A DNA stretch of 57,395 bases, taken from contig JAAZAR010000152.1 in assembly GCA_012514235.1 (NCBI GenBank), positions 1 to 57,395 of the forward strand, written 5' to 3'. Of the stretch, positions 1-8,494 are shown one piece after another. Origin of the DNA: Actinomycetota bacterium (lineage in GTDB: Bacteria; Actinomycetota; Thermoleophilia; UBA2241). The position numbers were made by a program, and so were the translations under genes. The notes below the pieces were generated by a model that was given only the letters and a program-made list of their open reading frames with translations, ran no database searches and had not been told where the DNA came from. Within the stretch, counting starts at the first letter, position 1; every line of letters starts with the position of its first letter.

Positions 1-676
1 CGAGCACGTCGCCCGGCGCCGGAGCAGCACCGGGCAGGCCGGCGGCGCCCGTCGCAGCGGTGCCCTCGTCTCCGCGACCCTGCCCGATCGCCTCTTCGTT
101 CGCGTCGCCTCGGTCCTCGCCGGCGAGCCGGTCGCCGTGTTCGCGCTGGCGCCTGAGTCGCTCGAGCGCGATGGCCGCCCAGTCGCCGCCCTCCGGGTCG
201 TCGAGGACGGTCAGAAGATCGGCCTCGGCAGCGGCACCGAGCCCGATCAGTGCCTCGACAGCCGCCGGCTTCAGCCAGCCGTCAGTATCGGCACACAGCA
301 CGCCGCAGAGCCCCGCCGAGGCTTCGTCGGTCCGCAGAAGACCGATGGTCTCGGCGGCGCGCTCCGCCGCGGGGCCGGCCGGATCGTAGACCTCACCCAT
401 GGACGCGGCGAGCAACAGCCCCACCACTGCCGGACCGCGTGCGGCAAGCGTCACCTGTGCATCGTCCACCAACGGGTAGGTCTCCACGGTCAGCGGCAGG
501 TCGAGGAGGGCGAGCAGCGCCTCGCTCGGGGCGATCTCACGGAATTCGGAGAGGTACTCCGCGATCGCCTCACACGCAAAGTCCTGATCCTCTCGCGTAC
601 GCGCCTCACCATAGGCGTCGGTGAGCTGGCGCGCGAGGCCGGTCAGGGCCTCGTCCTGACTGCGGTAGCTGCCCAT
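1..676 (-). CDS. HEAT-repeat-like hypothetical protein, C-terminus off the left edge
   Basis: The minus frame from the ATG at 676 stays open to base 1, so at least 225 residues are present and the end lies outside the window. An AGGAG sequence sits 10 nt before the ATG (protein begins MGSYRSQDEALTGLARQ). The translation is Ala/Leu/Glu-rich and acidic. It contains tandem helical segments resembling HEAT repeats, for example around residues 115-155 where a 'GWLKPAAVEALIGLG'-type repeat occurs. An Arg/Asp/Gly-rich, probably disordered stretch follows. No catalytic motif is visible. Proteins of this kind usually act as protein-interaction scaffolds, but no partner can be named here. The three plus-strand frames over this region are Arg/Pro/Ser-rich shadows. 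Confidence 0.6.
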   Translation of the reverse strand, partial: MGSYRSQDEALTGLARQLTDAYGEARTREDQDFACEAIAEYLSEFREIAPSEALLALLDLPLTVETYPLVDDAQVTLAARGPAVVGLLLAASMGEVYDPAGPAAERAAETIGLLRTDEASAGLCGVLCADTDGWLKPAAVEALIGLGAAAEADLLTVLDDPEGGDWAAIALERLRRQREHGDRLAGEDRGDANEEAIGQGRGDEGTAATGAAGLPGAAPAPGDVL

Positions 677-719
677 GATCGAATGCTCCTGCGTCGTGAC
701 GTCCGGAGAAGACCGCCCG

Positions 720-1163
720 TCACTCCTCCTCGAACAGGTCCTCATACTCGCCGTACCCCTCGGCGCCCAGGTCCTCCCGGGGCACGAACCTGAGCGCTGC
801 CGAGTTCATGCAGTACCGCTGCCCCGTGGGCTTGGGGCCGTCCGGGAAGACGTGCCCGAGATGGGAGTCACTCGAGGCAGACCGCACTTCGGTGCGCCGC
901 ATGAAGAGCCTGTGGTCCTCGTTCGTCGTCACGGCGTCTTTGCGCAGCGGACGAGTGAAGCTGGGCCAGCCGGTACCCGAATCGTACTTGTCCCGGCTGC
1001 TGAAGAGCGGGGTGCCGTCCACCACGTCGACGTAGATGCCCTCGCGGTGCTCGTCCCAGTACGCGTTCTGGAAGGGCGCCTCGGTACCTTCGCGCTGGGT
1101 GACCTCGTACTGCAGCGGTGTCAGCTTTTGTCTGAGTTCTGGGTCCGTCTTTCTCGCGCTCAC
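720..1163 (-). CDS. msrB: Peptide-methionine (R)-S-oxide reductase MsrB, zinc-less type
   Basis: This enzyme reduces methionine-R-sulfoxide in proteins back to methionine using thioredoxin, a cytosolic repair role. The 147-residue protein carries the family blocks [10 protein letters not shown] (residues 14-23), SGTGWPSF (62-69), [10 protein letters not shown] (101-110) and the catalytic Cys118 in [11 protein letters not shown]. Both zinc-binding CxxC pairs of the classic enzyme are replaced, by DVVD at 46-49 and SASS at 95-98, so it belongs to the metal-free PilB-like form. The start is taken as the GTG at 1163 because GGGGAGG lies 6 nt upstream. The longer frame to 1262 adds 33 low-complexity residues with no ribosome-binding site. 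Confidence 0.93.
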   Translation of the reverse strand: MSARKTDPELRQKLTPLQYEVTQREGTEAPFQNAYWDEHREGIYVDVVDGTPLFSSRDKYDSGTGWPSFTRPLRKDAVTTNEDHRLFMRRTEVRSASSDSHLGHVFPDGPKPTGQRYCMNSAALRFVPREDLGAEGYGEYEDLFEEE

Positions 1164-1311
1164 AGGGACCTCCCCGGATACCGTGCTGGTGAAGGGGCGG
1201 GCGTCACCGTGAGCCGGACCGCCCGCCCTGCCGCGATGGTTCCCGCAGGACGCCGAGTCCACGCCCTGCCCTGCAGGCGGCGGCGAATGCGGCGCTTCGA
1301 AGCGGTACCCG

Positions 1312-1695
1312 TCAGTGCACGTCGATCGCGCCGCCGCCCACAGGCACGAGTTCGGCGTCGACGAACGCCTCGATCACCGAGCGGACCGTGGGCCGGTCGT
1401 CGCCGGCAAAGACGCGGATGCCGGCCTGCACGCACTGCAGCAGGGTCCGGTGCCCGATGCCGGCGACGATGACGACGTCGACGCCGTTCTCGCCCAGGAG
1501 GAGGACCGGGGCGAGCCCGCGGTCGCCGTGGTGAGCCCCGGTGCGGACCACATGCACGTCGACGACCGTGTCCCGACTCAGGTCGACGATGGTGAAGCAG
1601 GGGCTTCGGCGAAAGCGCCCCGAGCGCGCCGCATCGAGGCCGCCGGGTTCGTCCGACGGCACCGCGAGTCGGATGATCTGTGTTTGCTCCATCAA
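1312..1695 (-). CDS. NifX/NifB-associated dinitrogenase FeMo-cofactor family protein (PF02579-like)
   Basis: This 127-residue protein has the single-domain Nitro_FeMo-Co fold signature. It starts with a strand of the type [10 protein letters not shown], followed by [12 protein letters not shown], a [27 protein letters not shown] core and a C-terminal helix. The family includes NifX, NafY and the C-terminal part of NifB, as well as many stand-alone archaeal and bacterial proteins such as MTH1175 whose role is unknown. No nitrogenase or molybdenum gene is nearby, so a nif function is not supported. Binding of an iron-sulfur or metal cluster is a family-level inference. It is transcribed alone, 148 nt upstream of msrB on the same strand. 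Confidence 0.8.
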   Translation of the reverse strand: MMEQTQIIRLAVPSDEPGGLDAARSGRFRRSPCFTIVDLSRDTVVDVHVVRTGAHHGDRGLAPVLLLGENGVDVVIVAGIGHRTLLQCVQAGIRVFAGDDRPTVRSVIEAFVDAELVPVGGGAIDVH

Positions 1696-1825
1696 CCTGC
1701 CGGTTTGCTCCTGCCGGGAACGGCAAGCCTACACCCGTGGCCTCGCCCACGCAGGTGCCATTCTTGCGCCCGGAGGGCTATCCTGAGGCCGGAACAGCTC
1801 ACCTCCGACCTCCAGGAGGTCTGAT

Positions 1826-2806
1826 ATGCCGCTGGGCGGCTACTGTACCGTCTGCCAACGCTGGGTCTGGCTCACGCCGTATGGCGAGTGCCAGAACGGC
1901 CATCCGGCGCTCGCCGTCAAGGATGTCCAGCAGCTCAAACCCCAGGCCGAACCCGACCTTCTCGTGGGCGAAGTGCTGGAGGAGGGCAAGCCGCGCGCCC
2001 GCTTCCGCTGGTGGTGGCGACACTCGGCCTGGATACTCTGGATGTTCACGTTCGGCTTCATGAACTGGCTTGGCTTCGTGTACGTGGGCGTGAGGGCGCG
2101 ACACACTCCGTGGACCCTGTTCGGGTTCGCCTACCTGGTCCCGCTGCTCCTCACCATCACTGCGGCGGCCACCGCACTGCCGATCTGGCCGTTCTTCCTG
2201 CTGCAGGTGCTGGTCTCCGCCGTCTCGGTCGCGCATGCCCTCTCCATCCGCCCGTACTACAGGGCGATCATGTTCGGCGACGCTTCGCCGAAGTCGCTGC
2301 CGGCCGCGCCGCAGCCGCCGGTCCTCGCCGCGGCGGCACGGCCCTCGCTGCCGAGGAACATCGACGAGCGCGCGGCCCAGGTGCTGCAGCCGGCGCGCCG
2401 TCAGGTGGACGCCATCCTGCACGCAGCGGGCTCCATCGGGAAGCCGGCGGTGCGCGACGAGGTCGCCGGCCTGTGCGCGACGGCGGACCAGATCATCGCC
2501 GAGCTCGCGGCCAAGCCGCGGAAGCTCGACGCCGCGCGCGGGTTCCTCACCTACTACCTCGACGCCGCGCAACGCATCGTCGACGGCTACGTCAACCTCG
2601 CCCGGCGCGGCGGGTCGACCCCTGAGATCACGCAGACGCTGGCGCGCGCCGAGGCGTCCCTCAAGGTGGTGCAGGAGGCGTTCGACCGTCAGCTTGCGGC
2701 CGTACTCGAGGATCGCGCCATGGACCTCGAGAGCGAGATCGAACTGCTCGAGCGCACGGTCCGCAGTGAGACCATGTACACCCAGACGACCGGGGAGCTG
2801 CGCTGA
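1826..2806 (+). CDS. xpaC: XpaC-family membrane protein with N-terminal zinc knuckle
   Basis: This 326-residue protein is the upstream half of an XpaC-TelA pair like B. subtilis xpaC-yaaN. XpaC was named for a role in 5-bromo-4-chloroindolyl phosphate hydrolysis, but its biochemistry is unclear. Residues 7-26 form a zinc knuckle (C7, C10, C22, H26). Two hydrophobic segments lie at about 62-82 and 92-128. A long helical C-terminal domain from about 160 onward (MDLESEIELLERTV near the end) resembles the XpaC domain. An AGGAGGT ribosome-binding site precedes the ATG by 7 nt. The zinc knuckle is an addition relative to simple XpaC proteins. A strong hairpin overlaps its stop codon before telA. 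Confidence 0.8.
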   Translation: MPLGGYCTVCQRWVWLTPYGECQNGHPALAVKDVQQLKPQAEPDLLVGEVLEEGKPRARFRWWWRHSAWILWMFTFGFMNWLGFVYVGVRARHTPWTLFGFAYLVPLLLTITAAATALPIWPFFLLQVLVSAVSVAHALSIRPYYRAIMFGDASPKSLPAAPQPPVLAAAARPSLPRNIDERAAQVLQPARRQVDAILHAAGSIGKPAVRDEVAGLCATADQIIAELAAKPRKLDAARGFLTYYLDAAQRIVDGYVNLARRGGSTPEITQTLARAEASLKVVQEAFDRQLAAVLEDRAMDLESEIELLERTVRSETMYTQTTGELR

Positions 2807-2830
2807 GCCGGCCGCGGCAGCGGCCGGCTC
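2805..2830 (+). other. Intergenic hairpin between xpaC and telA
   Basis: Arms GAGCCGGCCGC (2805-2815) and GCGGCCGGCTC (2820-2830) pair perfectly over 11 bp with a GGCA loop. No U-tract follows. The hairpin overlaps the xpaC stop codon and lies 24 nt before telA. It may act as a partial terminator or RNA-processing site that sets the ratio of the two products, or it may be incidental. Confidence 0.5.
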
Positions 2831-2854
2831 ACCTACGCCGGAAGAGGAGGCGTC

Positions 2855-4099
2855 ATGAGTGACGACATCCATGACCAGGGCGCGCCGACGAGCTGGGGGA
2901 CCGGCTCGGATGTCGAGGACGAGTCGACGCCCGACGACCAGGCGGCCGAGGTCCCGGCGACTACCGTGGCCGGCGGTGCACCCGCTTCGGTCTCAGGGGA
3001 CCAGCCTGCGGCGGGGCCGTTGACGCAGGACGACCTCCGGCGCGTGGGCGAGATCAGCCGCCAGGTCGACGTGACCGACACGCAGGCGGTGCTCGCCTAC
3101 GGCCTCCCCGCCCAGAGCCGCATCGCCAACTTCGCCGACTCGCTGCTCGGCGACATCCGCAACAAGGATGCCGGCACGGGCGGCGAGGCGCTGCAGGATC
3201 TGCTCAAGAAGGTACGCGAGATAGATGTGGACGCGCTCAGCGCCGGATCGGGCAAGGCCAGGATCCCCATCCTCGGCCGCTTCGCCAACACCTTCGACCG
3301 GTTCTCTGCCAGGTACCAGAAGGTGGCGACGAGTCTGGAGCGCATCATCGACGCCCTGGAGCGGTCCCGCATGGGGCTGCTCAAGGACCTCACCGTGCTC
3401 GACAAGATGTACGAGCTCAACATGGACTACCTCAAGCAGCTCGACGTGTACATCGCGGCCGGTGAGCAGGCGCTGCAGGAGCTGCATGCCGTCAAGATCC
3501 CCGCACTCGAGAAGGAGGCGGCGGCCAGCAACGACGTCATGGCCGCCCAGCGCCTCGCCGACCTGCAGCAGGCGGCGACACGGTTCGAACGCCGCCTCCA
3601 CGACCTCAAGCTCACGCGGATGATCGCCGTCCAGACGGCGCCGCAGATCCGCCTCATCCAGAGCAACGACCAGAACCTCGTGGAGAAGATCCAGAGCTCC
3701 ATCCTCACGACCATCCCGCTGTGGAAGAACCAGATCGTCATCGCCATCAGCCTGTACCGGCAGCAGAAGGCCGTCGCGCTGCAGAAGCAGGTCACCGACA
3801 CGACCAACGAACTGCTGGCGAAGAACGCCGAGCTGCTCCGCGAGGGCTCGGCGAAGGTCGGTCGCGAGGTGGAGCGCGGCGTGGTCGACGTCGAGACGCT
3901 GCGGAAGGTCAACGCCGACCTCATCGCCACCCTGGAGGAGACCATCCAGATCCAGGAGGAAGGCCGGGCGCGGCGCGTGCAGGCCGAGGGCGAGATCGGG
4001 CGCCTGCAGGTCGAGCTCAAGCAGAAGTTGCTCGAGCTCAGGTCGCAGGCGCCCCAGATCGGCGCCACGGACGAGCCGCGCCGCCTGACTGACTACTGA
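2855..4099 (+). CDS. telA: Toxic anion resistance protein, TelA/YaaN family
   Basis: This 414-residue soluble helical protein belongs to the TelA/KlaA family (PF05816), first linked to tellurite resistance on plasmid RK2 and now found mainly as a chromosomal partner of XpaC. An acidic, disordered N-terminus (1-60) precedes a long coiled-coil domain. That domain includes a FADSLLGDIRNKDAGTGGE-like segment near residue 90, MGLLKDLTVLDKMYELN near 172-188 and VQTAPQIRLIQSNDQNLVEKI near 255. The C-terminus is heptad-rich. GGAGG lies 6 nt before the ATG. The pair may act at the membrane, with XpaC as anchor. Tellurite resistance itself is not shown by the sequence. Confidence 0.9.
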   Translation: MSDDIHDQGAPTSWGTGSDVEDESTPDDQAAEVPATTVAGGAPASVSGDQPAAGPLTQDDLRRVGEISRQVDVTDTQAVLAYGLPAQSRIANFADSLLGDIRNKDAGTGGEALQDLLKKVREIDVDALSAGSGKARIPILGRFANTFDRFSARYQKVATSLERIIDALERSRMGLLKDLTVLDKMYELNMDYLKQLDVYIAAGEQALQELHAVKIPALEKEAAASNDVMAAQRLADLQQAATRFERRLHDLKLTRMIAVQTAPQIRLIQSNDQNLVEKIQSSILTTIPLWKNQIVIAISLYRQQKAVALQKQVTDTTNELLAKNAELLREGSAKVGREVERGVVDVETLRKVNADLIATLEETIQIQEEGRARRVQAEGEIGRLQVELKQKLLELRSQAPQIGATDEPRRLTDY

Positions 4100-4174
4100 G
4101 GCGGCGCCGTCACCTGGGCTAGACTGCGGGCGAGCAGGCCGAGCACCGGCATCGCAAGACATGGGGAGGGATCC

Positions 4175-4585
4175 ATGCCCGACGTACACGCCTCGTACAA
4201 GGTCGTCCACATCGACGACATGCCGTTCGAAGAGGGATCGTCACCAGGCACCCAATGGAAGCCGGTGCGGCGGGTCTTCGATATCGGCTCGTTCGGCACG
4301 GCCCTCGCGCGAGCGACCGAGGCGGGCGACACGCTGACGCACGATCACGACGAGGTCGAGACACGCCACGAGGAGCTCTTCCTCATCGTCAGCGGCCACG
4401 CCACGTACCGCGTCGACGGCGAGGAGATCGACGCGCCCGCCGGGACCTTCCTCTACGTCCCAGATCCCGCGACCGTGCGCGGAGTGGTGGCGGTCGACGC
4501 CGGCACCACGATGCTCGTCATCGGCGGCGAGCCGGGTGCGCCGTACACGCCGTCGGACTGGGACACCGTCCCGCTGCCCGGGTGA
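4175..4585 (+). CDS. Cupin-domain protein
   Basis: This 136-residue protein is a single cupin barrel. The segment HDHDEVETRHEELFLIVSGHATY (residues about 50-72) supplies the first cupin motif with likely metal-binding His and Glu residues. The second motif, around FLYVPDPATVRGVVA (about 92-106), lacks the usual histidine. Such proteins bind small acids or sugars or act as isomerases, and no substrate can be assigned. GGGAGGGA precedes the ATG by 5-6 nt. It lies downstream of telA with a 75-nt gap, so co-transcription is possible. A 22-bp perfect palindrome follows its stop codon. Confidence 0.75.
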   Translation: MPDVHASYKVVHIDDMPFEEGSSPGTQWKPVRRVFDIGSFGTALARATEAGDTLTHDHDEVETRHEELFLIVSGHATYRVDGEEIDAPAGTFLYVPDPATVRGVVAVDAGTTMLVIGGEPGAPYTPSDWDTVPLPG

Positions 4586-4607
4586 GGCCCGGTCCCGGGA
4601 CCGGGCC
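4586..4607. terminator. Palindromic hairpin between convergent cupin and VOC genes
   Basis: A perfect 22-bp palindrome built from GGCCCGGTCCC and its reverse complement lies between the cupin gene (plus strand, stop at 4585) and the VOC gene (minus strand, stop at 4621). The position suits a bidirectional terminator. There is no loop sequence and no U-tract, so the innermost bases must stay unpaired in RNA. Confidence 0.5.
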
Positions 4608-4620
4608 GACCTCCGACCGA

Positions 4621-5163
4621 TCAGTCCTCGTCCGCTGCAGCGACCAGACTCCTCACGTCCAGCGGCTCGGTGACCATCGCGTACGTGCCGTCGGGGTTGA
4701 CCGGCCACTCGTCGCGGGGCCGGTCCCAGTACAGCTCGATGCCGTTGCCGTCCGGATCGTGCAGGTAGATGGCTTCGCTCACACCGTGGTCGGATGCGCC
4801 GTCGATCGGATAGCGGCGCTCGACCAGCGCGCGCAGCGCGCGCGCCAGCGCCGCCCGCGTCGGGTACCGGATCGCCACATGGTAGAGGCCCGTCGTCCCG
4901 CGCGGCGGCGGAGAGCCGCCGCGCGACTCCCAGGTGTTCAGGCCGATGTGGTGATGGTAGCCGCCGGCCGAGACGAACGCCGCCTGACTGCCGAGCCTGC
5001 CGGTCAGCTCGAACCCCAGAACGCCCTGGTAGAACGCCAGGGCGCGGTCCAGGTCGGAGACCTTGAGGTGTACGTGGCCGATGTCCGTGCCGGGATCGAG
5101 ATCGGGTGGCCCGAGACTGCTGGGGTCGAAGCGCTGGGTATCCCGTCTGGTAGGCATGATCAA
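4621..5163 (-). CDS. VOC-superfamily protein (glyoxalase/extradiol dioxygenase-like)
   Basis: This 180-residue protein carries paired beta-alpha-beta-beta-beta modules of the vicinal-oxygen-chelate fold. The first runs from GHVHLKVSDLDRALAFYQGV (about residue 29) to YHHHIGLNTW (about 69-78). The second starts at GLYHVAIRYP (about 92) and ends in DPDGNGIELYWDRP (about 135-148). Candidate metal ligands are His31, a His around 70, and the Glu in IELYWD. It resembles the CatE/YfiE group of catechol-dioxygenase-like proteins, although many act on thiols or electrophiles instead. Its ATGA start overlaps the stop of the marR gene upstream, so the two are translationally coupled and probably share a promoter at about 5750. 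Confidence 0.85.
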   Translation of the reverse strand: MIMPTRRDTQRFDPSSLGPPDLDPGTDIGHVHLKVSDLDRALAFYQGVLGFELTGRLGSQAAFVSAGGYHHHIGLNTWESRGGSPPPRGTTGLYHVAIRYPTRAALARALRALVERRYPIDGASDHGVSEAIYLHDPDGNGIELYWDRPRDEWPVNPDGTYAMVTEPLDVRSLVAAADED

Positions 5164-5720
5164 CTCCGGGGGGAGGGGGTTCGACTGGTCGAGGCGAGGC
5201 CTTCGCGATCGCGCAGCGCGCGCAAGGACGCGGCAAGGGTGACGAGCTCGTCTGCCGAGAGATCACCGGCGAGCTGCTCCGCGACGCCTGCCGCGACCAC
5301 GGGCGCCGCGGCCGCTGCCGTCCGGCGCCCCTCATCCGTCAGGCCCGCGTAGACCACGCGCCGGTCCTGCGGACAGGCGGCACGCACGACGAGGCCCCGC
5401 TCTGCCATCCTGTCCACCAGGCGCGTCGCCCCGCTCTTGCTCATGGCGAGCCGGCGGCTGACGTCGGCCATGCGCAGACGCTCCTCGGGCGACGCCGCAA
5501 GCTCGACCAGCAGTGCCGCCTCCTCGGACAGGATGCCGAGCTCGCCCTCGAGACGCCTCGCGAGCGCCTGCCGCACGGTGCCGGTCAGGCAGGTGAGCTC
5601 GGTCCACAGTGCGAGCGCGGCCAGTTCCCGGCGTCCGCCCTCGCTGCGTCCCGCGCGTCCGCCGCGCTCGCTGCCCTTCCGCGTCATGTTCACCTCTGCC
5701 TTCTCGGTCCTCTGCCTCAT
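5160..5720 (-). CDS. MarR-family transcriptional regulator
   Basis: This 186-residue regulator has the MarR winged helix at about 45-150. The recognition part reads MADVSRRLAMSKSGATRLVDRMAERGLVVR, with wing residues ACPQDRRVVYAGLTDEG. I chose the ATG at 5720 because AGGAGGG sits 4-5 nt upstream; the longer frame to 5765 would run through the operator. The gene is coupled by ATGA to the VOC enzyme and is divergent from the DUF5996 gene at 5807. MarR proteins usually repress such neighbours and release DNA on binding phenolics or oxidants. The ligand here is unknown. Confidence 0.9.
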   Translation of the reverse strand: MRQRTEKAEVNMTRKGSERGGRAGRSEGGRRELAALALWTELTCLTGTVRQALARRLEGELGILSEEAALLVELAASPEERLRMADVSRRLAMSKSGATRLVDRMAERGLVVRAACPQDRRVVYAGLTDEGRRTAAAAAPVVAAGVAEQLAGDLSADELVTLAASLRALRDREGLASTSRTPSPRS

Positions 5721-5748
5721 GTCCCTCCTGTACCCAGGTTTCATCTGA

Positions 5749-5770
5749 AATAGTCGCGGTTGCAACTATT
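5749..5770. promoter_or_regulatory. Probable MarR operator in divergent promoter
   Basis: Inverted half-sites AATAGT (5749-5754) and ACTATT (5765-5770) are separated by 10 bp that contain GGTTGCA. The full 22 bp is AT-richer than its surroundings. It lies 28 nt upstream of the marR start and 36 nt upstream of the DUF5996 start, the usual place for a MarR autorepressor site. The assignment rests on position and symmetry. Confidence 0.6.
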
Positions 5771-5806
5771 CTACGTACAACGACTCCTCGACCACGAGGT
5801 GTGGAC

Positions 5807-6733
5807 ATGACATCGACAGACACCTGGCCGGCTCTCAGCTACCCCGACTACAGCGGCACCCTGCAGACACTGCACATGTACACGCAGGTGACGGGGAAGA
5901 TCCGCCTGGCGCTCACGCCGCCGCAGGCACAGTTGGCCCACGCGCCGCTGCGCCTCTCCGCGGACGGGTTCACCACGACCCCCCTGTGGGTGGGTGACGG
6001 GACCATGACAGCGGAGCTCGACCTTGTCCGCCACATGGCGCGCTTCCTTCGCAGCGACGGACGGCGCGTGGAGTTCGACCTCGGCGCCCCGGTGGCCGAC
6101 TACTACCGGGATGTGCGCGCGGCGCTGGACGAGCTCGGCGTGCCCGTGCGCATCAACCCGGAGCCCCAGGAGGTCGCCGACCCGATCCCCTTCGACCAGG
6201 ACCGGCAGCATCGGGAGTACGAGCCGGAGCAGGCGAACCTGATCTGGCAGGCGCTGATCCGCATCGCGTCGGTGTACGACGAGTACGCCAGCGGCTACTG
6301 GGGCAAGCAGACGCTGCCTGCCTGGAACTGGGGCGGCGCCGATCTTGCGATCAGTCGCTTCTCCGGCAGACCGGCTCAGCCGCCGCAGGGCCTGCCGAAG
6401 ATCATGGCCGCGACGCTTGACGCCGAGTCCGTGACCCACGTCTTCACGCCAGGCAACGAAGCGTCGCCGGCACCCGGCTTCATGGCGATGGCCTTCCCGC
6501 CTCCAGCCGGCATCGAAACAGCGCGGGTATCGCCGGAGGCCGCCGGCTGGGTGCAGCCCCCCGGGATGTCCGAGGCCTTCCGCCTCCCGTACGAGGCAGT
6601 CAGGTCGACGGCCGACCCGCGCGCGACCCTGCTGTCGTTCCTGCGCAGCACGTATGAGGCCGCGGCGGATCTGGCCGGCTGGGACCGGGAGCTGCTCGAG
6701 CAGCGCTCACCTGACCTGCTGCGCGCAGCCTGA
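5807..6733 (+). CDS. DUF5996 family protein
   Basis: This 308-residue protein starts MTSTDTWPALSYPDYSG. Characteristic blocks are LQTLHMYTQVTGKIRLALTP (about 18-37), PLWVGDGTMTAELDLV (about 62-77) and the aromatic stretch LPAWNWGGADLAISRFSGRPAQP (about 165-187). Blocks of this kind define DUF5996, a family of about 300 residues with no known activity that is common in actinobacteria and proteobacteria. No signal peptide or membrane segment is visible. It is transcribed divergently from the MarR/VOC pair and shares its regulatory region, so it may belong to the same regulon. The frame extends upstream to 5609, but that part is a shadow of marR. Confidence 0.8.
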   Translation: MTSTDTWPALSYPDYSGTLQTLHMYTQVTGKIRLALTPPQAQLAHAPLRLSADGFTTTPLWVGDGTMTAELDLVRHMARFLRSDGRRVEFDLGAPVADYYRDVRAALDELGVPVRINPEPQEVADPIPFDQDRQHREYEPEQANLIWQALIRIASVYDEYASGYWGKQTLPAWNWGGADLAISRFSGRPAQPPQGLPKIMAATLDAESVTHVFTPGNEASPAPGFMAMAFPPPAGIETARVSPEAAGWVQPPGMSEAFRLPYEAVRSTADPRATLLSFLRSTYEAAADLAGWDRELLEQRSPDLLRAA

Positions 6734-6753
6734 AGCATCGCCGCCTGAGACGG

Positions 6754-6795
6754 ACGACCGGGGCGGGGCGCTGTCGCATAGCCCGCCCCGGTCGT
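6754..6795. terminator. Bidirectional terminator-like hairpin
   Basis: Arms ACGACCGGGGCGGG (6754-6767) and CCCGCCCCGGTCGT (6782-6795) form a perfect 14-bp stem with a 14-nt loop. It lies between the convergent DUF5996 and MFS genes. Confidence 0.65.
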
Positions 6796-6865
6796 ACCGC
6801 AGGGCGGCGACGGACGGACGTCGATCCGCCGGACCGTGCCGCCAGGCTGCCACTCGTCCATGGTG

Positions 6866-8494
6866 TCAGTCCGCGGCCGCCCCCGCCTGGTCGCACGTGC
6901 CGAGGACTTCGTCGCACGCAGCCTCGGCGCGGTGCCTCGACGAAAGGAGCCGCCAGCGGTAGCCGGGCGTGCGCGTCGCGAACACGGCGACGAAGAAGCC
7001 GCTCATCGCGACCAGGCCGGCGATCACGAGTCCGGTGGAGAACCCCTCGGTGAGGCCCCGATGCAGGATCGCCTGCGGGACTGCGGACGCCCCGGCCTCG
7101 CCCGTCGATGATGCGGCGGCGCCCTGGACGGCGCCGCCCGCCGCCGCTGCCATCGACTCGCGGACCGTGTTCGCGACCGACGTCCAGGCGATCGTACCGA
7201 TCGCCGCGAGACCGACGGCTCCGCCGACCTGCTGCCCGATGTTGAGCAGGCTCGAGGCGGCCCCGGCCTCCGAGTGGTCCACGTGCGAGACCACCATCAG
7301 TGTCATCGGCACGAACATGAGGCCCATGCCGCTGGCGACGACGAGCATGGGAGCCAGCAGATCGGTCCAGTAGTCGCCCGTCGGGCTCAGCCTCGAGAGC
7401 AGCATGAACCCTGTGCCGGCCAGCAGCGGCCCGATCATCAGCAGCGGCCGCACGCCCACTCGTGTGACCAGGACCCGCGCGGTGAACACGTTGAGCGCGA
7501 TCAGTGCGACCGGGAACGGCACCCACGCCACGCCGGCCCGAACGGGGCTGTACCCCCACACCGTCTGGATGTAGATCGTGAGGAAGAAGAACACCGCGAA
7601 CATGGCGGTGCCGAGCAGCAGCATCATGACGTAGGCGCCGGAACGCCGCCTCGACTGCAGCAGGTGGAGCGGCAGCTCAGGCTGCCGGCTCGAGCGCTCG
7701 ATGAGCACGAACGCCACCAGCAGCACGGCGGCGCCGACAAGCGCCGCGATCGTCACTCGGTCGCCCCACCGAGAGACGCCAGCCTGGTCCGCGGCGGCGT
7801 GCGTGAGGCCGTAGACCAGCAGCGCCAGGCCGGCCGTGCTCGTGATCACGCCGGGGATGTCGAGCCTGACGCGCAGGCGCGCGGTGGAAGCCAGCGCGTA
7901 CGGTGCCAGGGCGGCGACGGCGAGCCCGATCGGCGCGTTCACGAAGAACACCCAGCGCCACGAGACGTAGGTGGTGAGGACGCCGCCGAGCAGCAAGCCG
8001 ATCGCGCCGCCGGCGCCGGCCATCCCCGCCCACACGCCGAGTGCGCGGTTGCGCTCCTGGCCCATCGGGAACGTGGTCGCGATGAGGGCCAGCGCCGTCG
8101 GCGCAGCAAGAGCCGCACCGGCGCCCTGCACGGCTCGGGCGACCAGCAGCGACCACTCGGAGTCGGCGAATCCTCCGACAAGGGAGGCGACCGCGAAGAC
8201 GGCCACGCCGGCGATGAAGACGCGTCGCCGTCCGTACAGGTCGCCGAGCCGACCGCCGAGCAGGAGGAGGCTGCCGAAGGCCAGAGAGTAGGCGGTCACG
8301 ATCCATTCGAGACCGGTACCGCTGAAGCCCAGTGCGCGCTGCATCTCCGGCAGCGCGACGTTCACGATGGTCGCGTCCAGCACGATCATCAGCTGCGCCG
8401 CCGCGATGACCACAAGCGCGAGACCGAGGTGGCGAGGGACGTGCGAGCCGTCGTCGGGCGGGGTCATCCCGGAGCTGGGGGTTCCGTCAGGCAT
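6866..8494 (-). CDS. MFS drug/proton antiporter, DHA2 (EmrB/QacA) family
   Basis: This is a predicted 14-helix integral membrane exporter of about 540 residues. The antiporter motif LDATIVNVALP appears in the first helix, followed by WIVTAYSLAFG and the motif A loop GRLGDLYGRRRVF. Motif C of drug exporters appears as GGAIGLLLGGVLTTYVSWRWVFFVNAPIG-type sequence. An Ala/Gly/Ser-rich insertion occurs before the last helix, and the C-terminus is soluble. The ATG at 8494 is chosen because AGGAG lies 9 nt upstream; the ATG at 8503 abuts that AGGAG directly and is less likely. Substrates are probably lipophilic cations or drugs, as known for the family. It has no adjacent regulator. Confidence 0.92.
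   Translation of the reverse strand: MPDGTPSSGMTPPDDGSHVPRHLGLALVVIAAAQLMIVLDATIVNVALPEMQRALGFSGTGLEWIVTAYSLAFGSLLLLGGRLGDLYGRRRVFIAGVAVFAVASLVGGFADSEWSLLVARAVQGAGAALAAPTALALIATTFPMGQERNRALGVWAGMAGAGGAIGLLLGGVLTTYVSWRWVFFVNAPIGLAVAALAPYALASTARLRVRLDIPGVITSTAGLALLVYGLTHAAADQAGVSRWGDRVTIAALVGAAVLLVAFVLIERSSRQPELPLHLLQSRRRSGAYVMMLLLGTAMFAVFFFLTIYIQTVWGYSPVRAGVAWVPFPVALIALNVFTARVLVTRVGVRPLLMIGPLLAGTGFMLLSRLSPTGDYWTDLLAPMLVVASGMGLMFVPMTLMVVSHVDHSEAGAASSLLNIGQQVGGAVGLAAIGTIAWTSVANTVRESMAAAAGGAVQGAAASSTGEAGASAVPQAILHRGLTEGFSTGLVIAGLVAMSGFFVAVFATRTPGYRWRLLSSRHRAEAACDEVLGTCDQAGAAAD

Noticed and set aside
60..793. Three plus-strand frames at the left edge
   Set aside because: Arg/Pro/Ser-rich shadows; the minus strand carries a continuous frame with AGGAG and ATG at 676.
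1312..1695. Nitrogenase cofactor gene nifX
   Set aside because: Only the domain is supported; no nif, molybdenum or nitrogenase genes are in the window.
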